From Betaproteobacteria bacterium UBA2592 (GTDB lineage Bacteria; Pseudomonadota; Gammaproteobacteria; Burkholderiales; Rhodocyclaceae), in NCBI GenBank assembly GCA_002340095.1, contig DDKS01000020.1:1-64000 (forward strand): a stretch of 64,000 nt of DNA. Reading direction: 5' to 3'. The notes beneath the pieces are model-generated. The model was not told the origin of the DNA, did not search any database, and saw only the letters and a program-made list of their open reading frames with translations. Positions 42,682 to 51,065 of this stretch are shown piece by piece. Position 1 is the stretch's first letter; each line of letters opens with the position of its first letter. The position numbers and the translations under genes were made by a program.

Positions 42682-43905
42682 TCAGCGCGGTTCTACGGGC
42701 GGCGCCAGGCGCCGCAACTGCAGGGCTAGCCCCAGCACGCCCAGCACACAACCCCCCAGCACCAGGGCTACCCCCGGCCATTTGCCCCAGCTCCAGGCCA
42801 GCCCGGCCAGGGTGCCGGGAATGCTGGCCCCCAGATAGTAGCCGGTCAGGTACAGGGCCGCCGCCAGGGCGCGCCGCTCCCGGGCCCGTTGGCCCACCCA
42901 GCCGCTGGCCGTGGTGTGGGCGCCGAAGAAGCCGAAGGTGAACAGGGCGACGCCCAGGATCACCAGGAGCAACTGGCTGGCCAGGGTGGTGGCCAGGCCC
43001 GCGCCCATCACCACCACCATCATCCACAACACGTTCCGGCGCCCGACCCGGTCCACCAGCCGCCCCGACCAGGCCGAGGCCCAGGTGCCCATCACATAGA
43101 GCAGGAAGATCGCCCCCACTGCCGTCTGACCCAGGTTGAAGGGCGGCTCATGGAGACGGAAGCCCAGGTAGTTGTAGAGCCCGACGAAGGCCCCCATGAG
43201 CAGGAAGGAGGTGAGGAACAGCCGGGGCAGGCCCGGGTCGCGCAGGATCTGCACAAAGTCGGCGAACAGGGCGGCGGGTTTGAGGGAACGGCTGTGGAAG
43301 TGGCGCGAGGCGGGCACGCTCTGCCAGAACAGCAGGGCCGCCAGGGCGCCCATCACCCCCAGCACCAGGAAGGCGGTCTGCCAGTTGCTCCATTCGGTCA
43401 GCAAGGCGGCGATGAAACGGCCGCTCATGCCCCCCAGGGCATTGCCGGCGATGTAGAGGCCCATGGCCCGGCCCTGGGCCCGGGGGGCGATTTCCTCCCC
43501 CAGCCAGGCCATGGCGGCGGCGGGCAGGCCGGCGATGGAAATCCCGAGCAGGGCGCGCAGCACCAGCAACTGCTCGAAGCTGTCCACCAGGGGCACCAGC
43601 AGGGAAAGCAGGGCGGAACAGACCAGGGAAATCTGCATCAAGCGGGCCCGGCCGTAGCGGTCCGACAACAGGCTCATGGGGATCAGCATCAGGGCCAGGG
43701 CCGCCGTGCCCGCCGACACGGAAAGGCTGGCGCTGGCCGGGCTCACGGCAAATTCCCGGGTGAGCAGGGGCAGGAGCGGCTGGGGGCCGTAGAGCAGGGC
43801 GAAGGTGGCAAAGCCCCCGACGAACATGGCCAGGTTGGCGCGCCGGTAGGCGGGCGTGCCGGCTTCCAGATAGTCGGAACCGGAGAGAGCGGGGGAGGGC
43901 GACAT
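42682..43905 (-). CDS. MFS transporter, YnfM-like efflux type
   Basis: 407 residues, twelve predicted membrane helices, with the loop 2-3 motif LLSDRYGRARLM and its counterpart SGRLVDRVGRRNV in the second half. Segments GPQPLLPLLTREFAVSPASASLSVS and ALYLTGYYLGASIPG match the YnfM/arabinose-efflux group of the major facilitator superfamily. The substrate is unknown. Divergent from a LysR gene, the classic layout for LysR-controlled efflux. Its stop directly abuts that of the convergent hybrid kinase. Confidence 0.88.
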   Translation of the reverse strand: MSPSPALSGSDYLEAGTPAYRRANLAMFVGGFATFALLYGPQPLLPLLTREFAVSPASASLSVSAGTAALALMLIPMSLLSDRYGRARLMQISLVCSALLSLLVPLVDSFEQLLVLRALLGISIAGLPAAAMAWLGEEIAPRAQGRAMGLYIAGNALGGMSGRFIAALLTEWSNWQTAFLVLGVMGALAALLFWQSVPASRHFHSRSLKPAALFADFVQILRDPGLPRLFLTSFLLMGAFVGLYNYLGFRLHEPPFNLGQTAVGAIFLLYVMGTWASAWSGRLVDRVGRRNVLWMMVVVMGAGLATTLASQLLLVILGVALFTFGFFGAHTTASGWVGQRARERRALAAALYLTGYYLGASIPGTLAGLAWSWGKWPGVALVLGGCVLGVLGLALQLRRLAPPVEPR

Positions 43906-43970
43906 GGGCAGGTGGAACGCGCAGAGAAGGGAATGGTGGGAATGCTAGTTGCCTTCTAACTGCAGGTCCA

Positions 43971-44007
43971 ATATATTCTTTTGGCTCAACTAATCTGAAA
44001 AATATAT
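43971..44007. promoter_or_regulatory. AT-rich inverted repeat between the MFS and LysR genes
   Basis: ATATATT (43971-43977) and AATATAT (44001-44007), 23 bases apart, in the otherwise GC-rich 104-base divergent region. A LysR operator or overlapping -10 elements are plausible; the right arm ends three bases before the LysR ATG. Confidence 0.4.
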
Positions 44008-44009
44008 CG

Positions 44010-44921
44010 ATGGAACTGCGGCACCTGCGTTACTTCGTCACCGTGGCAGAAGAGCTCAACTTCACCCGGGCGGCGGAGCGCCTGCACATGGGCCAGCCGC
44101 CCCTCTCTATGCAGATCCGCGATCTGGAGGAGGAGCTGGGCGTGCGTCTGTTCGAGCGCAGCAAGCGCCGGGTCAGCCTCACCGAGGCGGGCCAGCGTTT
44201 TCTCGCACGGGCCCGGCGCATCCTCGCCGATGCGGCCGCCGCTGCCGACGAGGCCCGCCGGGCCGCCCGGGGCGAGGTGGGATTGTTGCGGGTGGGCTTC
44301 ACCTCCTCCCTGCCGTACACCTCCATCCTGCCCGACCTGCTCTACGCCTACCGGCAGCGCTACCCGGAGGTGGAACTGCAGCTCACCGAGCAATTCACCC
44401 GGGAACAGCTCACGGCCCTGGACAAGGGCCAGCTCGACGTGGGGCTGGTGCGCTACGTGGGCGGCGAGGTGCCCGCCGGGGTGAGCGTTCGGGAAATCGG
44501 CCGGGACCCCCTGCGGCTCGTCATCAATGCCGCCCATCCCCTGGCGTGCGAAGCCTCCCTGGCCTTTTCCCAACTGGCGGGGGAGCCCTTCATCACTTTC
44601 CCTCCCGGGGTGGGCACGGGGCTGCCCGCGATTCTCGCCAGCCTCTGCCGCCGGGCGGGCTTCGAACCCCGCATCGTCCAGACGGCCCGGGAGGCCACCA
44701 CCCAGATCGGCCTGGTGGCCGCCGGCCTGGGCCTGGCCCTGCTGCCGGCGCCGCTCGAATGCGTGCGCATCCCCCGGGTGCGCTACCTGCCCCTGGCCGA
44801 GGAAGATGCCTACTTCTCCCTCTCGGTGGCCGTGCGGCAAGCGGACCCCAGCCCCCTGGTGCAGGGCTTCCTGGAGGTGCTGGCCCAGGTGGGCGGCGTG
44901 GCCACTCCTGCCTCCCTGTAG
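44010..44921 (+). CDS. LysR-family transcriptional regulator
   Basis: 303 residues. The winged helix (1-60: MELRHLRYFVTVAEELNFTRAAERLHMGQPPLSMQIRDLEEELGVRLFERSKRRVSLTEAG, cited here only as a region) is canonical. The effector domain (~90-295) is of the CatM/BenM-like group (LRVGFTSSLPYTSILPDLL, LDKGQLDVGLVR, GLGLALLPAPL). It very likely regulates the divergent MFS transporter through the AT-rich 104-base intergenic region. The inducer is unknown. Confidence 0.92.
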   Translation: MELRHLRYFVTVAEELNFTRAAERLHMGQPPLSMQIRDLEEELGVRLFERSKRRVSLTEAGQRFLARARRILADAAAAADEARRAARGEVGLLRVGFTSSLPYTSILPDLLYAYRQRYPEVELQLTEQFTREQLTALDKGQLDVGLVRYVGGEVPAGVSVREIGRDPLRLVINAAHPLACEASLAFSQLAGEPFITFPPGVGTGLPAILASLCRRAGFEPRIVQTAREATTQIGLVAAGLGLALLPAPLECVRIPRVRYLPLAEEDAYFSLSVAVRQADPSPLVQGFLEVLAQVGGVATPASL

Positions 44922-44960
44922 AATGACGGCCGCCCGGCTTGCGGGCATCTATAGAAAAAT

Positions 44961-45123
44961 AAACCTAAAAGCCTCACCACAGAGACACAAAGACAGAGAG
45001 AGTATCTAAAAAACAATCACATGCATGGTCTTCTGCGCTCACCCAGAAGGGGAACGGGCCCTCCAGAGCAAGTCTTTGTTTTTCCTCTGCGTCTCTGTGC
45101 CTCTGTGGTTCAACAGAGGTTTT
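44961..45123 (+). repeat. Dispersed ~160-bp repeat, copy B
   Basis: Aligns with 1-161 in opposite orientation. The ends (CCTCACCACAGAGACACAAA and CGTCTCTGTGCCTCTGTGG) are nearly identical to copy A, while the middle is more divergent. The ends are imperfect inverted repeats of each other. It sits between the LysR stop and the glutaredoxin gene, ending about seven bases before the glutaredoxin ribosome-binding site, so it forms most of that gene's upstream region. Confidence 0.85.
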
Positions 45124-45143
45124 GGAATAAAGGAAATTTCCCC

Positions 45144-45533
45144 ATGAGATGGTTGATTCGAAGCTTCTTCAAGACCCTGCGGGTCGTCATTGGTCCCTTC
45201 CTGCTGCTGAACGAGAAAATCAGCGCCCCCAAGGGTCTGGTGCGCAGCCCCGAAGCCCAGGCGGCCGTGGACGCGGCCTGCCGCCAGCTGGCCCTGTACC
45301 AGTTCAAGACCTGCCCCTTCTGCATCAAGGTGCGCCAGCAGCTGCGCCGCCTCTCCCTCAACATCGAATTGCGCGATGCCCAGTTCGACGCGGCGAATCG
45401 GGCCGAGCTGGAGCAGGGGGGCGGCAAGGTGATGGTACCCTGCCTGAAGATCACCGGAGCCGATGGCCAGGTCGAGTGGCTCTATGAGTCCGAGCGCATC
45501 AACGCCTGGCTGCAGGAACGTTTTCCCGGCTGA
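45144..45533 (+). CDS. Glutaredoxin-domain protein with N-terminal extension
   Basis: 129 residues. The first ~25 contain a hydrophobic stretch (VVIGPFLLL) that may tether it to the membrane. Residues ~48-128 form a glutaredoxin fold with CPFC (C57, C60), VMVPCLKI with the cis-Pro, and WLYESERINAWL. AAGGA precedes the ATG at a spacing of nine. The region upstream is occupied by the 160-bp repeat, and an AraC-type regulator follows after 14 bases. A dithiol disulfide reductase role is expected. Confidence 0.88.
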   Translation: MRWLIRSFFKTLRVVIGPFLLLNEKISAPKGLVRSPEAQAAVDAACRQLALYQFKTCPFCIKVRQQLRRLSLNIELRDAQFDAANRAELEQGGGKVMVPCLKITGADGQVEWLYESERINAWLQERFPG

Positions 45534-45547
45534 ACCAGGAGCCCGGC

Positions 45548-46231
45548 GTGGTGGAGACGACTGCCCCGGCTCCGGTGCTGGCCACCTGGAGCCATCAGCC
45601 GGACCGGGATGCCCGGGTGGTCGTCCTGCCCGATGGCTGCCGGGACCTGATCCTGCGCAAGAATGCGGCCGGGGAACCCCACTGGTTCATTTCGCCACTG
45701 GCCGATGCCAGCCAGGAAGTGGAATGCCGGGCCGGGGAGCAGTTTGTCGGCTACCGCCTGCGGCCAGGGGCCAGGATGCCGACGGATGAGCTGCTGCAGG
45801 CCCTGGCAGGGGAGACGCAGGGAGCGGCGGCGCTACCGTTGCTCGCAGCCTGTGTGCGTCTGGATGAAAACCTGACGGAGGTCCTGGATACCCTGGCGGA
45901 GGCCGTGAGCGTGGCTGCTGCCCGCCGAGCCCTGGGCGTTTCCGAGCGCAGCCTGGAGCGCCTGCTGGCCAGTGCCACCGGCCGCCCGCCCGGCTACTGG
46001 AAAAGCCTGGCCCGGGTCCGGCGCCTGGCCCGGGCTCTGCCCGGGGACTGGCCCCTGATCGAATTGGCCGGCCTGCTGGGCTATGCGGATCAGGCCCACA
46101 TGAACCGGGAATGCCGCCGCTGGTTCGGCCTCAGCCCTGGTGCCCTGCGCCGCCGCCACGAATTGCTGGCCCTGGCGGCCGAACCGGGGTATGGGGATCA
46201 GCCGTTCAAGCTAGCTGTACGATCTGGTTGA
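45548..46231 (+). CDS. AraC-family transcriptional regulator
   Basis: 227 residues from a GTG. The N-terminal ~100 residues form a cupin-like region containing VVVLPDGCRDLIL and VGYRLRPGARM, typical of the DUF6597-type AraC subgroup. The C-terminal ~100 residues are the two helix-turn-helix units (VAAARRALGVSERSLERLLAS, IELAGLLGYADQAHMNRECRRWFGLSPGALRRR). 14 bases after the glutaredoxin gene; its last 26 bases overlap the convergent toxin gene. Confidence 0.85.
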   Translation: MVETTAPAPVLATWSHQPDRDARVVVLPDGCRDLILRKNAAGEPHWFISPLADASQEVECRAGEQFVGYRLRPGARMPTDELLQALAGETQGAAALPLLAACVRLDENLTEVLDTLAEAVSVAAARRALGVSERSLERLLASATGRPPGYWKSLARVRRLARALPGDWPLIELAGLLGYADQAHMNRECRRWFGLSPGALRRRHELLALAAEPGYGDQPFKLAVRSG

Positions 46232-46583
46232 GGACTGTCAGCACTTCCGCAAACCGGGCGTCCGGGATGCGTTGCATGGGATGGGGGCTACCGCCCCTGA
46301 GGCGCCAGTCAAAGGATTTGGGTTGATGGCAGAGGACATAACTGGGTTGGCCGGCCTTGCGTCCCCCTGCCGTGCCGATGGCGATGGCAAAGGGATTGTC
46401 GGCGTTGTAGGCCGCAGTGGTCATGGGCAAGCCGATCACCAGGGAGGTGCGCTCATTGAAGGCCCTGGGTGAAAGCACGAGGAAGGGATGCACATCGCGC
46501 ATTTCTTGCCCGCGCTGGGGGTTGCAGTCGATCCAGATCACTTCCTGGCGGTCGGGTACCCAGTCCCTGGCGGGCTTTACCAT
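46206..46583 (-). CDS. MazF/PemK-type endoribonuclease toxin
   Basis: 125 residues with the PemK/MazF beta-barrel pattern: DVIWIDCNPQRGQEM-like start (residues ~12-30, here QEVIWIDCNPQRGQEMRDV), HPFLVLSPRAFNERTSLVIGLPMTT, then YVLCHQPKSFDWR and the C-terminal FAEVLTVLNQIV. Such toxins cleave mRNA at short sequences. The start overlaps the antitoxin stop by seven bases, so the pair is translationally coupled, antitoxin first. Confidence 0.88.
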   Translation of the reverse strand: MVKPARDWVPDRQEVIWIDCNPQRGQEMRDVHPFLVLSPRAFNERTSLVIGLPMTTAAYNADNPFAIAIGTAGGRKAGQPSYVLCHQPKSFDWRLRGGSPHPMQRIPDARFAEVLTVLNQIVQLA

Positions 46584-46831
46584 TGTTCGGCCCCCAGGGG
46601 TTCCTCGGTTGCCATGACTTCACCGCCGTGCCGTTGGGGATCGAAGCGGGCCAGGCGCTGCTCCAGACTCAGGGGGGCATCCCGTACTGGCGTGATGATG
46701 ACCCGACCGTCTTCGACACTGATGCGTACCCGCTGATCTGCGTGCAGATGAGCGGCCGTGGCGATGGCAGCGGGCAGCCGCACCCCCAGGTTGTTGCCCC
46801 AGTGCTTGATGTCCAGAAAAGTCTCGGTCAT
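46577..46831 (-). CDS. MazE-like (AbrB/SpoVT fold) antitoxin
   Basis: 84 residues. The N-terminal swapped-hairpin DNA-binding domain is clear: FLDIKHWGNNLGVRLPAAIATAAHLHADQRVRI (residues ~5-37). The C-terminal tail (SLEQRLARFDPQRHGGEV) should wrap around the toxin. GGAG precedes the ATG. It likely represses its own promoter, located at 46859-46887. Together with the downstream PemK-type toxin it is a complete type II toxin-antitoxin module. Confidence 0.88.
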   Translation of the reverse strand: MTETFLDIKHWGNNLGVRLPAAIATAAHLHADQRVRISVEDGRVIITPVRDAPLSLEQRLARFDPQRHGGEVMATEEPLGAEQW

Positions 46832-46858
46832 GGTGGTGCTCCAAGGTTGTTTATACGC

Positions 46859-46887
46859 AGTTTAAACCCACTTCCTGGCCGCTGCAA
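46859..46887 (-). promoter_or_regulatory. Candidate promoter of the mazEF-like pair
   Basis: On the minus strand, TTGCAG (46887-46882), a 17-base spacer and TAAACT (46864-46859), about 28 bases upstream of the antitoxin ATG. A second AT-rich element, TATAAA, lies just downstream. Confidence 0.45.
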
Positions 46888-46894
46888 GTTGGCT

Positions 46895-47278
46895 TCAGCT
46901 CCCCACCGGACTGCAGATTTCCACCAGAAAACCATCCGGATCGGCCACGTAGGCGACGGTCTGGCCCCAGGGCATGTGTTCCACGTCCTGGATCAGCCGG
47001 GCGCCGGCGGCAAGGGCGCGGGCCAGGGCGGCGGGGACTTCCGGGGTGATCAGGGCGATTTCGCCGCAGGGGGCGGCCGGGTCCGGCCGGGCCGGGTGCT
47101 TGCCCAGCTGGGTCATCAGCCGGCGGGAGGAAAAGGCCAGGGCGGTGCTGCCCGTTTCCAGTTCGCCGAAGTCGCCGCTTTCATGCAGGAAGCGGGTTTC
47201 GAGCCCGAAGGCGGCCCGGTAGAAAGCCAGGCTGGCGGCCACATCTTCAACGTACAGAATCGTGTATCCAAGCTGCAT
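46895..47278 (-). CDS. VOC-family (glyoxalase/bleomycin-resistance fold) protein
   Basis: 127 residues, two babbab halves: LGYTILYVEDVAASLAFYRAAFGL, then a second half ending QTVAYVADPDGFLVEICSPV. The motif DPDGFLVEI carries the usual metal-ligand Glu. VOC proteins include glyoxalases, dioxygenases and resistance proteins, so the specific role is open. AAGGAG precedes the ATG at seven bases. It lies between the toxin-antitoxin pair and the TgpA-like gene. Confidence 0.85.
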   Translation of the reverse strand: MQLGYTILYVEDVAASLAFYRAAFGLETRFLHESGDFGELETGSTALAFSSRRLMTQLGKHPARPDPAAPCGEIALITPEVPAALARALAAGARLIQDVEHMPWGQTVAYVADPDGFLVEICSPVGS

Positions 47279-47355
47279 GAGGGTCTCCTTGAGGTTGCAG
47301 GTGCCGCTACCTTAGCCCTGGGCCGGGGGACCGTCTTGAACAAAACCGACAGAGG

Positions 47356-48705
47356 TCAGCTCCAGTTCCAGATGCGGCGGTAGGCTTGCCGCGCCTTTTG
47401 CAGGGAATCTTCCATCGGGGCCTGGGGCGGCCCATAGCGGGCCTCTTCGAAGCTCGCGGTCAGGACGGCCAGTTCGTCGGCCAGATCGGGGCGGTTCCAG
47501 CGCAGGTAATCCCGGTATTCCCTGGGATTCCAGCCGGGCTGACGAGGTTCGCCGGCCAGGGCCAGCAGGCGGGTGGCCGCGTGGTAGAGGGCGCTGATCT
47601 GCCGCGCCGGCTCCCGGGGCGGAAACCAGTTGCAGTGCAGCCAGTCGAGCCGGGTGCGGCACCAGAGGGCGGGTTGCAGTTCCTGCAGGTGGCGGCGGAA
47701 GGCCCAGAGCAGCATCAGCAGGAGCAGCAGCACCAGCAGCAGGAGCAGGGGAATGCCGTATTGCTCCCAGCGCTGACGGGCGGCAGCTTTCAGTTCTGCC
47801 ATGGCCTCGTCAAGGGATTGCCGGGCCGGTTGCAGGGATTCCGCCAGCTCTGCCATCTGCAGGATGGCATCCTTCTGCCATTCCGGCATGCCGGCGCGGT
47901 TGGCGGCTTCCCGCATGGCGGCCGGGCCGGGCCAGCCGAAGCGGTCCGGTTCCTGTGTCGTGTCACCGTCTCCGCTGCCCTGGCCTGAGCCGCCGCCTTC
48001 TCCCTGGCCTTGCTGCGGGCCGGACGGAGCCTGATCCGAACCGTTCTGGGCCAGCCGGGGTTGCCCCCAGGGGCTGCGCAAATCCAGCAGGCTGGGTTGG
48101 GGGGTGATGGCATACAGCAGGCCGCCCAGCAGCAGGATCAGGGCTGTGGCCGAGAAGGCGGCCGGGGCCAGCCGGGCGGCTCCCTGGCGGCCCAGGCTGC
48201 TGCTTTTCGCATGTGCGGCCCGACGGCTCAACTGCTGGGCCACCAGGGTGAACACCAGCGTCATGGCGAAGGGAATCAGGTAGAACAGCATCGTCCAGTC
48301 GGCCCGGTGGTGGGAAACGGCGAACATCACCAGGGCCAAGGCGGCCACGGCGCTCATGTGCAGCCGGGCCGATGTCAGGGGAGCGCCCAGGCTGGCGATG
48401 GTGAGCATGGCAAGCAGGTAGGCCCCGGCCCGGGGCAGGCCCCAGATGGGCAGGAAGACGATCAGGAACAGGACCAGGCCGGTGATCGACATGCCCCGCT
48501 GGAAGCGGTTGCTCCTGCCGTCCGGGGGGGTGAAGCGGCATTTCCAGCTCTTGGCCAGGGCCCAGCACACCAGGAAGCTCCAGACGCCCACCTCGAAGGC
48601 AAAACTGCCGTAGCGGATGTCGAGGAAGCTGTTGCAGGCAATCGCCAGCACCAGGCTGAGGCCCAGGCCGATATAGACGGGAGGGTAGTGGCTGGCCTGC
48701 ATCAT
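47356..48705 (-). CDS. TgpA-like membrane protein lacking the transglutaminase core
   Basis: 449 residues. The N-terminal ~215 residues contain about six membrane helices, like the DUF3488 part of TgpA. A Gln/Gly/Ser-rich linker follows (~225-255, GEGGGSGQGSGDGD). Then come a helical stretch, another membrane helix (~322-342) and a C-terminal cytoplasmic DUF4129-like region (ALYHAATRLLALAG, REYRDYLRW, DLADELAVLTASFEEARYG). No transglutaminase Cys-His-Asp core sits between the two halves, although that core normally occupies the periplasmic middle of TgpA. Its start overlaps the DUF58 stop (ATGA), placing it third in the moxR-DUF58 operon. Family assignment is by layout and context. Confidence 0.68.
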   Translation of the reverse strand: MMQASHYPPVYIGLGLSLVLAIACNSFLDIRYGSFAFEVGVWSFLVCWALAKSWKCRFTPPDGRSNRFQRGMSITGLVLFLIVFLPIWGLPRAGAYLLAMLTIASLGAPLTSARLHMSAVAALALVMFAVSHHRADWTMLFYLIPFAMTLVFTLVAQQLSRRAAHAKSSSLGRQGAARLAPAAFSATALILLLGGLLYAITPQPSLLDLRSPWGQPRLAQNGSDQAPSGPQQGQGEGGGSGQGSGDGDTTQEPDRFGWPGPAAMREAANRAGMPEWQKDAILQMAELAESLQPARQSLDEAMAELKAAARQRWEQYGIPLLLLLVLLLLLMLLWAFRRHLQELQPALWCRTRLDWLHCNWFPPREPARQISALYHAATRLLALAGEPRQPGWNPREYRDYLRWNRPDLADELAVLTASFEEARYGPPQAPMEDSLQKARQAYRRIWNWS

Positions 48706-49976
48706 CGGTTGAAGACCTCCCGGGGGTCATCGTCCCGGCCCAGGGTGTAGCAGGGGATGCCCAGGGCTTCCAGGTCCGGGTTCGGCGTGGCCGGGCCGCC
48801 GAAGCTGGGCAGGTCGAACAGCACCGCCAGCAGGTTCAGCCCCTGGGCCTGGAGCTGCATCAGGGCGGGTAGGAGGGCCTCGCCCCGGGCCAGGGAGCAG
48901 GCGGGGAACAGCACCAGGGTTTCGCCGGGCTCGGCGCTGGCGCTTTGCTGGATCAGGAGGGAGGCGTAATCGGGGGCGGGCAGGGGCGCGAAGTCCACCT
49001 GGGCCAGGGTTTCCAGGAGCAGCTGGAAATGGGCGTCGCCGGACTGGCGTTCCTGTTCCGGGCCGTTCCCCGCCCCCAATAGGCGCAGGGGCAGGCCCTG
49101 TTCGGTGGCGAAGCGGGCCAGGGAGGCGGCCACCTTGACCATGAGTTCGAAGGTGGAACGGCGGCCTTCGCCGGCCTGGGCCCCCGGATGGCAATCCAGG
49201 GCGATGGCCAGGGCGGCGGCGGCCAGGGGCTCGAATTCCCGCACCATCAGCCGGTTGGAGCGGGCGCTGCTGGGCCAGTGGATGTGCCGGGGCGGATCGC
49301 CGGGCTGGTATTCGCGCAGGCTGCGGTATTCGGAACTGCCGGCCCCGTGGGGCAGGGAGCGCTCGCCCCGGTGGATCAGGCGGGGGCAGCCCCTGAGGGG
49401 CAGGGCTTCGATGGCGAACAGGCTGGGGTAGATGATCAGGGAGGCGCGGGAATCGGCGCTGCCCCGGCTGATCTGGGCCAGACCCAGGGGAAAGGCGGAC
49501 TGCAGCTGCACCGGGCCCACGGCGTAGCGGCCCCGTTTTTCGGCCCGCACCCGGAGGCTGAGGGTTTCCTCCTGGCCGCCGCCGATGCTGCCCAGTTGCC
49601 CGAGCAGTACCGGCTCCCGGCTCAGGGGGCCGCTGGCGGCGCCCACGAAGGGCAGCCGGTCGGCCACTTCCACCAGGTAGCGGGGCAGCAGGCCCGGGTT
49701 CCTGACCCGGATCGCCAGCTCGATCTCCTCGTCCTCGGCGGCCCGGCGCGGGATGCGGCGGCTGATTTCCAGCCGGTGCAGCAGCCAGCGGGGCCAGAGC
49801 AGGCCGGTCACCAGGGCGGCGAGGAACAGGGAGGCCAGGCCCCAGAGCAGACCCCGACCGTGATTCACGGCGGCCACGTAGGCCATCAGGGTGAGCAGGG
49901 CGAGCACCGTGAGGCGCAGCCGGGGCCAGGCCTGGACCCGGTCGAGGAAAGCCGAAACGGCGGCGGGCAGGGCCAT
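48702..49976 (-). CDS. DUF58 domain protein
   Basis: 424 residues. Two N-terminal membrane helices (~20-38 and ~42-62), a beta-sandwich-like region, and the DUF58 signature EYRSLREYQPGDPPRHIHWPSSARSNRLMVREFE (residues ~215-250), followed by a von Willebrand-like C-terminal half. DUF58 proteins accompany MoxR ATPases and transglutaminase-like proteins in envelope or complex-assembly operons, as here. The reaction is unknown. It starts five bases after the moxR stop. Confidence 0.9.
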   Translation of the reverse strand: MALPAAVSAFLDRVQAWPRLRLTVLALLTLMAYVAAVNHGRGLLWGLASLFLAALVTGLLWPRWLLHRLEISRRIPRRAAEDEEIELAIRVRNPGLLPRYLVEVADRLPFVGAASGPLSREPVLLGQLGSIGGGQEETLSLRVRAEKRGRYAVGPVQLQSAFPLGLAQISRGSADSRASLIIYPSLFAIEALPLRGCPRLIHRGERSLPHGAGSSEYRSLREYQPGDPPRHIHWPSSARSNRLMVREFEPLAAAALAIALDCHPGAQAGEGRRSTFELMVKVAASLARFATEQGLPLRLLGAGNGPEQERQSGDAHFQLLLETLAQVDFAPLPAPDYASLLIQQSASAEPGETLVLFPACSLARGEALLPALMQLQAQGLNLLAVLFDLPSFGGPATPNPDLEALGIPCYTLGRDDDPREVFNR

Positions 49977-49981
49977 GGGGC

Positions 49982-50917
49982 TTACAGGGGCGGTGGCAGG
50001 GTGGCGAGGATTTCGTCCAGCACTTCGCCCGCCGTGCGGCCCCGGGCCAGGGCCGAGGTCTGCAGCAGCAGGCGGTGGGTGAGCACGTGGGGGGCCACGG
50101 CCTTGACCAGATCCGGGGTGACGAAGTTCTGGCCGCGCACCAGGGCCAGGGCCTGGGAGGCGCGCATCAGGGCCAGGCTACCCCGGGGGCTGATGCCCAG
50201 GCGCAGGTCCGGGTGCCGGCGGGTGGCGGCGGTGATCTCGGCCACGTAGCGGCACAGGTCCGGCGCCATGTGCAGGGCCCGCACCGCTTCCCGGGCGGCG
50301 AGCAGGGCTTCCGGCGTGGCCACCGGGGCGAGGGCGTCGATGGGGTGGGTCAGGGCCTGGGCCTGCATCATCCGCACCTCTTCCTCCAGGCCCGGGTAGC
50401 CCACCGCCACCCGCATCAGGAAGCGGTCCAGCTGGGCTTCGGGCAGGGGGTAGGTGCCGGCCATGTCCACCGGGTTCTGGGTGGCCAGCACCATGAACAG
50501 GGGCGGCAGGGGATGGGTGTGGCCATCCACGGAAACCTGGAATTCCTCCATGCACTCCAGCAGGGCCGACTGGGCCCGGGGCGTGGCCCGGTTGATCTCG
50601 TCGGCCAGCAGGATGCCGGTGAACACCGGTCCGGGGCGGAATTCGAATTCCCCGGTCTTCTGGCTGAAGACGGGGACGCCGGTGATGTCGGAGGGCAGCA
50701 GGTCCGCCGTGCATTGCAGGCGGCTGGAGGGGGAATCCAGGGAGCGGGCCAGGGCCCGGGCCAGCATGGTCTTGCCGGTGCCCGGCACATCCTCGATCAG
50801 CAGGTGGCCCCGGCAGAGCAGGGTGACCACGGCCAGCTCGATGACTGGCCGCTTGCCGATGATGACTTTTTCGATATTGCCGATCAGGGCAGCGATGAGT
50901 TGGGCGTGGTCGCGCAT
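49982..50917 (-). CDS. MoxR-family AAA+ ATPase
   Basis: 311 residues from the ATG at 50917 (alternative ATG at 50968). Walker A LLIEDVPGTGKTMLARALA, Walker B GILLADEINRATPRAQSALLECMEE, sensor 1 VLATQNP, and the MoxR-specific PLPEAQLDRFLMRV are all present, plus the C-terminal lid with ISPRGSLALMRASQA. MoxR ATPases act as chaperone-like factors that mature or activate partner complexes, often together with DUF58 and VWA proteins. It lies 148 bases downstream of bioD on the same strand, possibly with its own promoter. Confidence 0.93.
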   Translation of the reverse strand: MRDHAQLIAALIGNIEKVIIGKRPVIELAVVTLLCRGHLLIEDVPGTGKTMLARALARSLDSPSSRLQCTADLLPSDITGVPVFSQKTGEFEFRPGPVFTGILLADEINRATPRAQSALLECMEEFQVSVDGHTHPLPPLFMVLATQNPVDMAGTYPLPEAQLDRFLMRVAVGYPGLEEEVRMMQAQALTHPIDALAPVATPEALLAAREAVRALHMAPDLCRYVAEITAATRRHPDLRLGISPRGSLALMRASQALALVRGQNFVTPDLVKAVAPHVLTHRLLLQTSALARGRTAGEVLDEILATLPPPL

Positions 50918-51065
50918 GATGTTTCGGGCGTGGAAAAGCCCGAGAGGATACGCGAATGGAATTTGCATGGCTATGCCGGCGGTGAATGCCCCGGTGCCAG
51001 GCCTGCTCCGGGGCTGGGGGGCTCCTGGTGCCTCGTCCCGCCTTGAAGGGGGTCGGAACCTTGGC

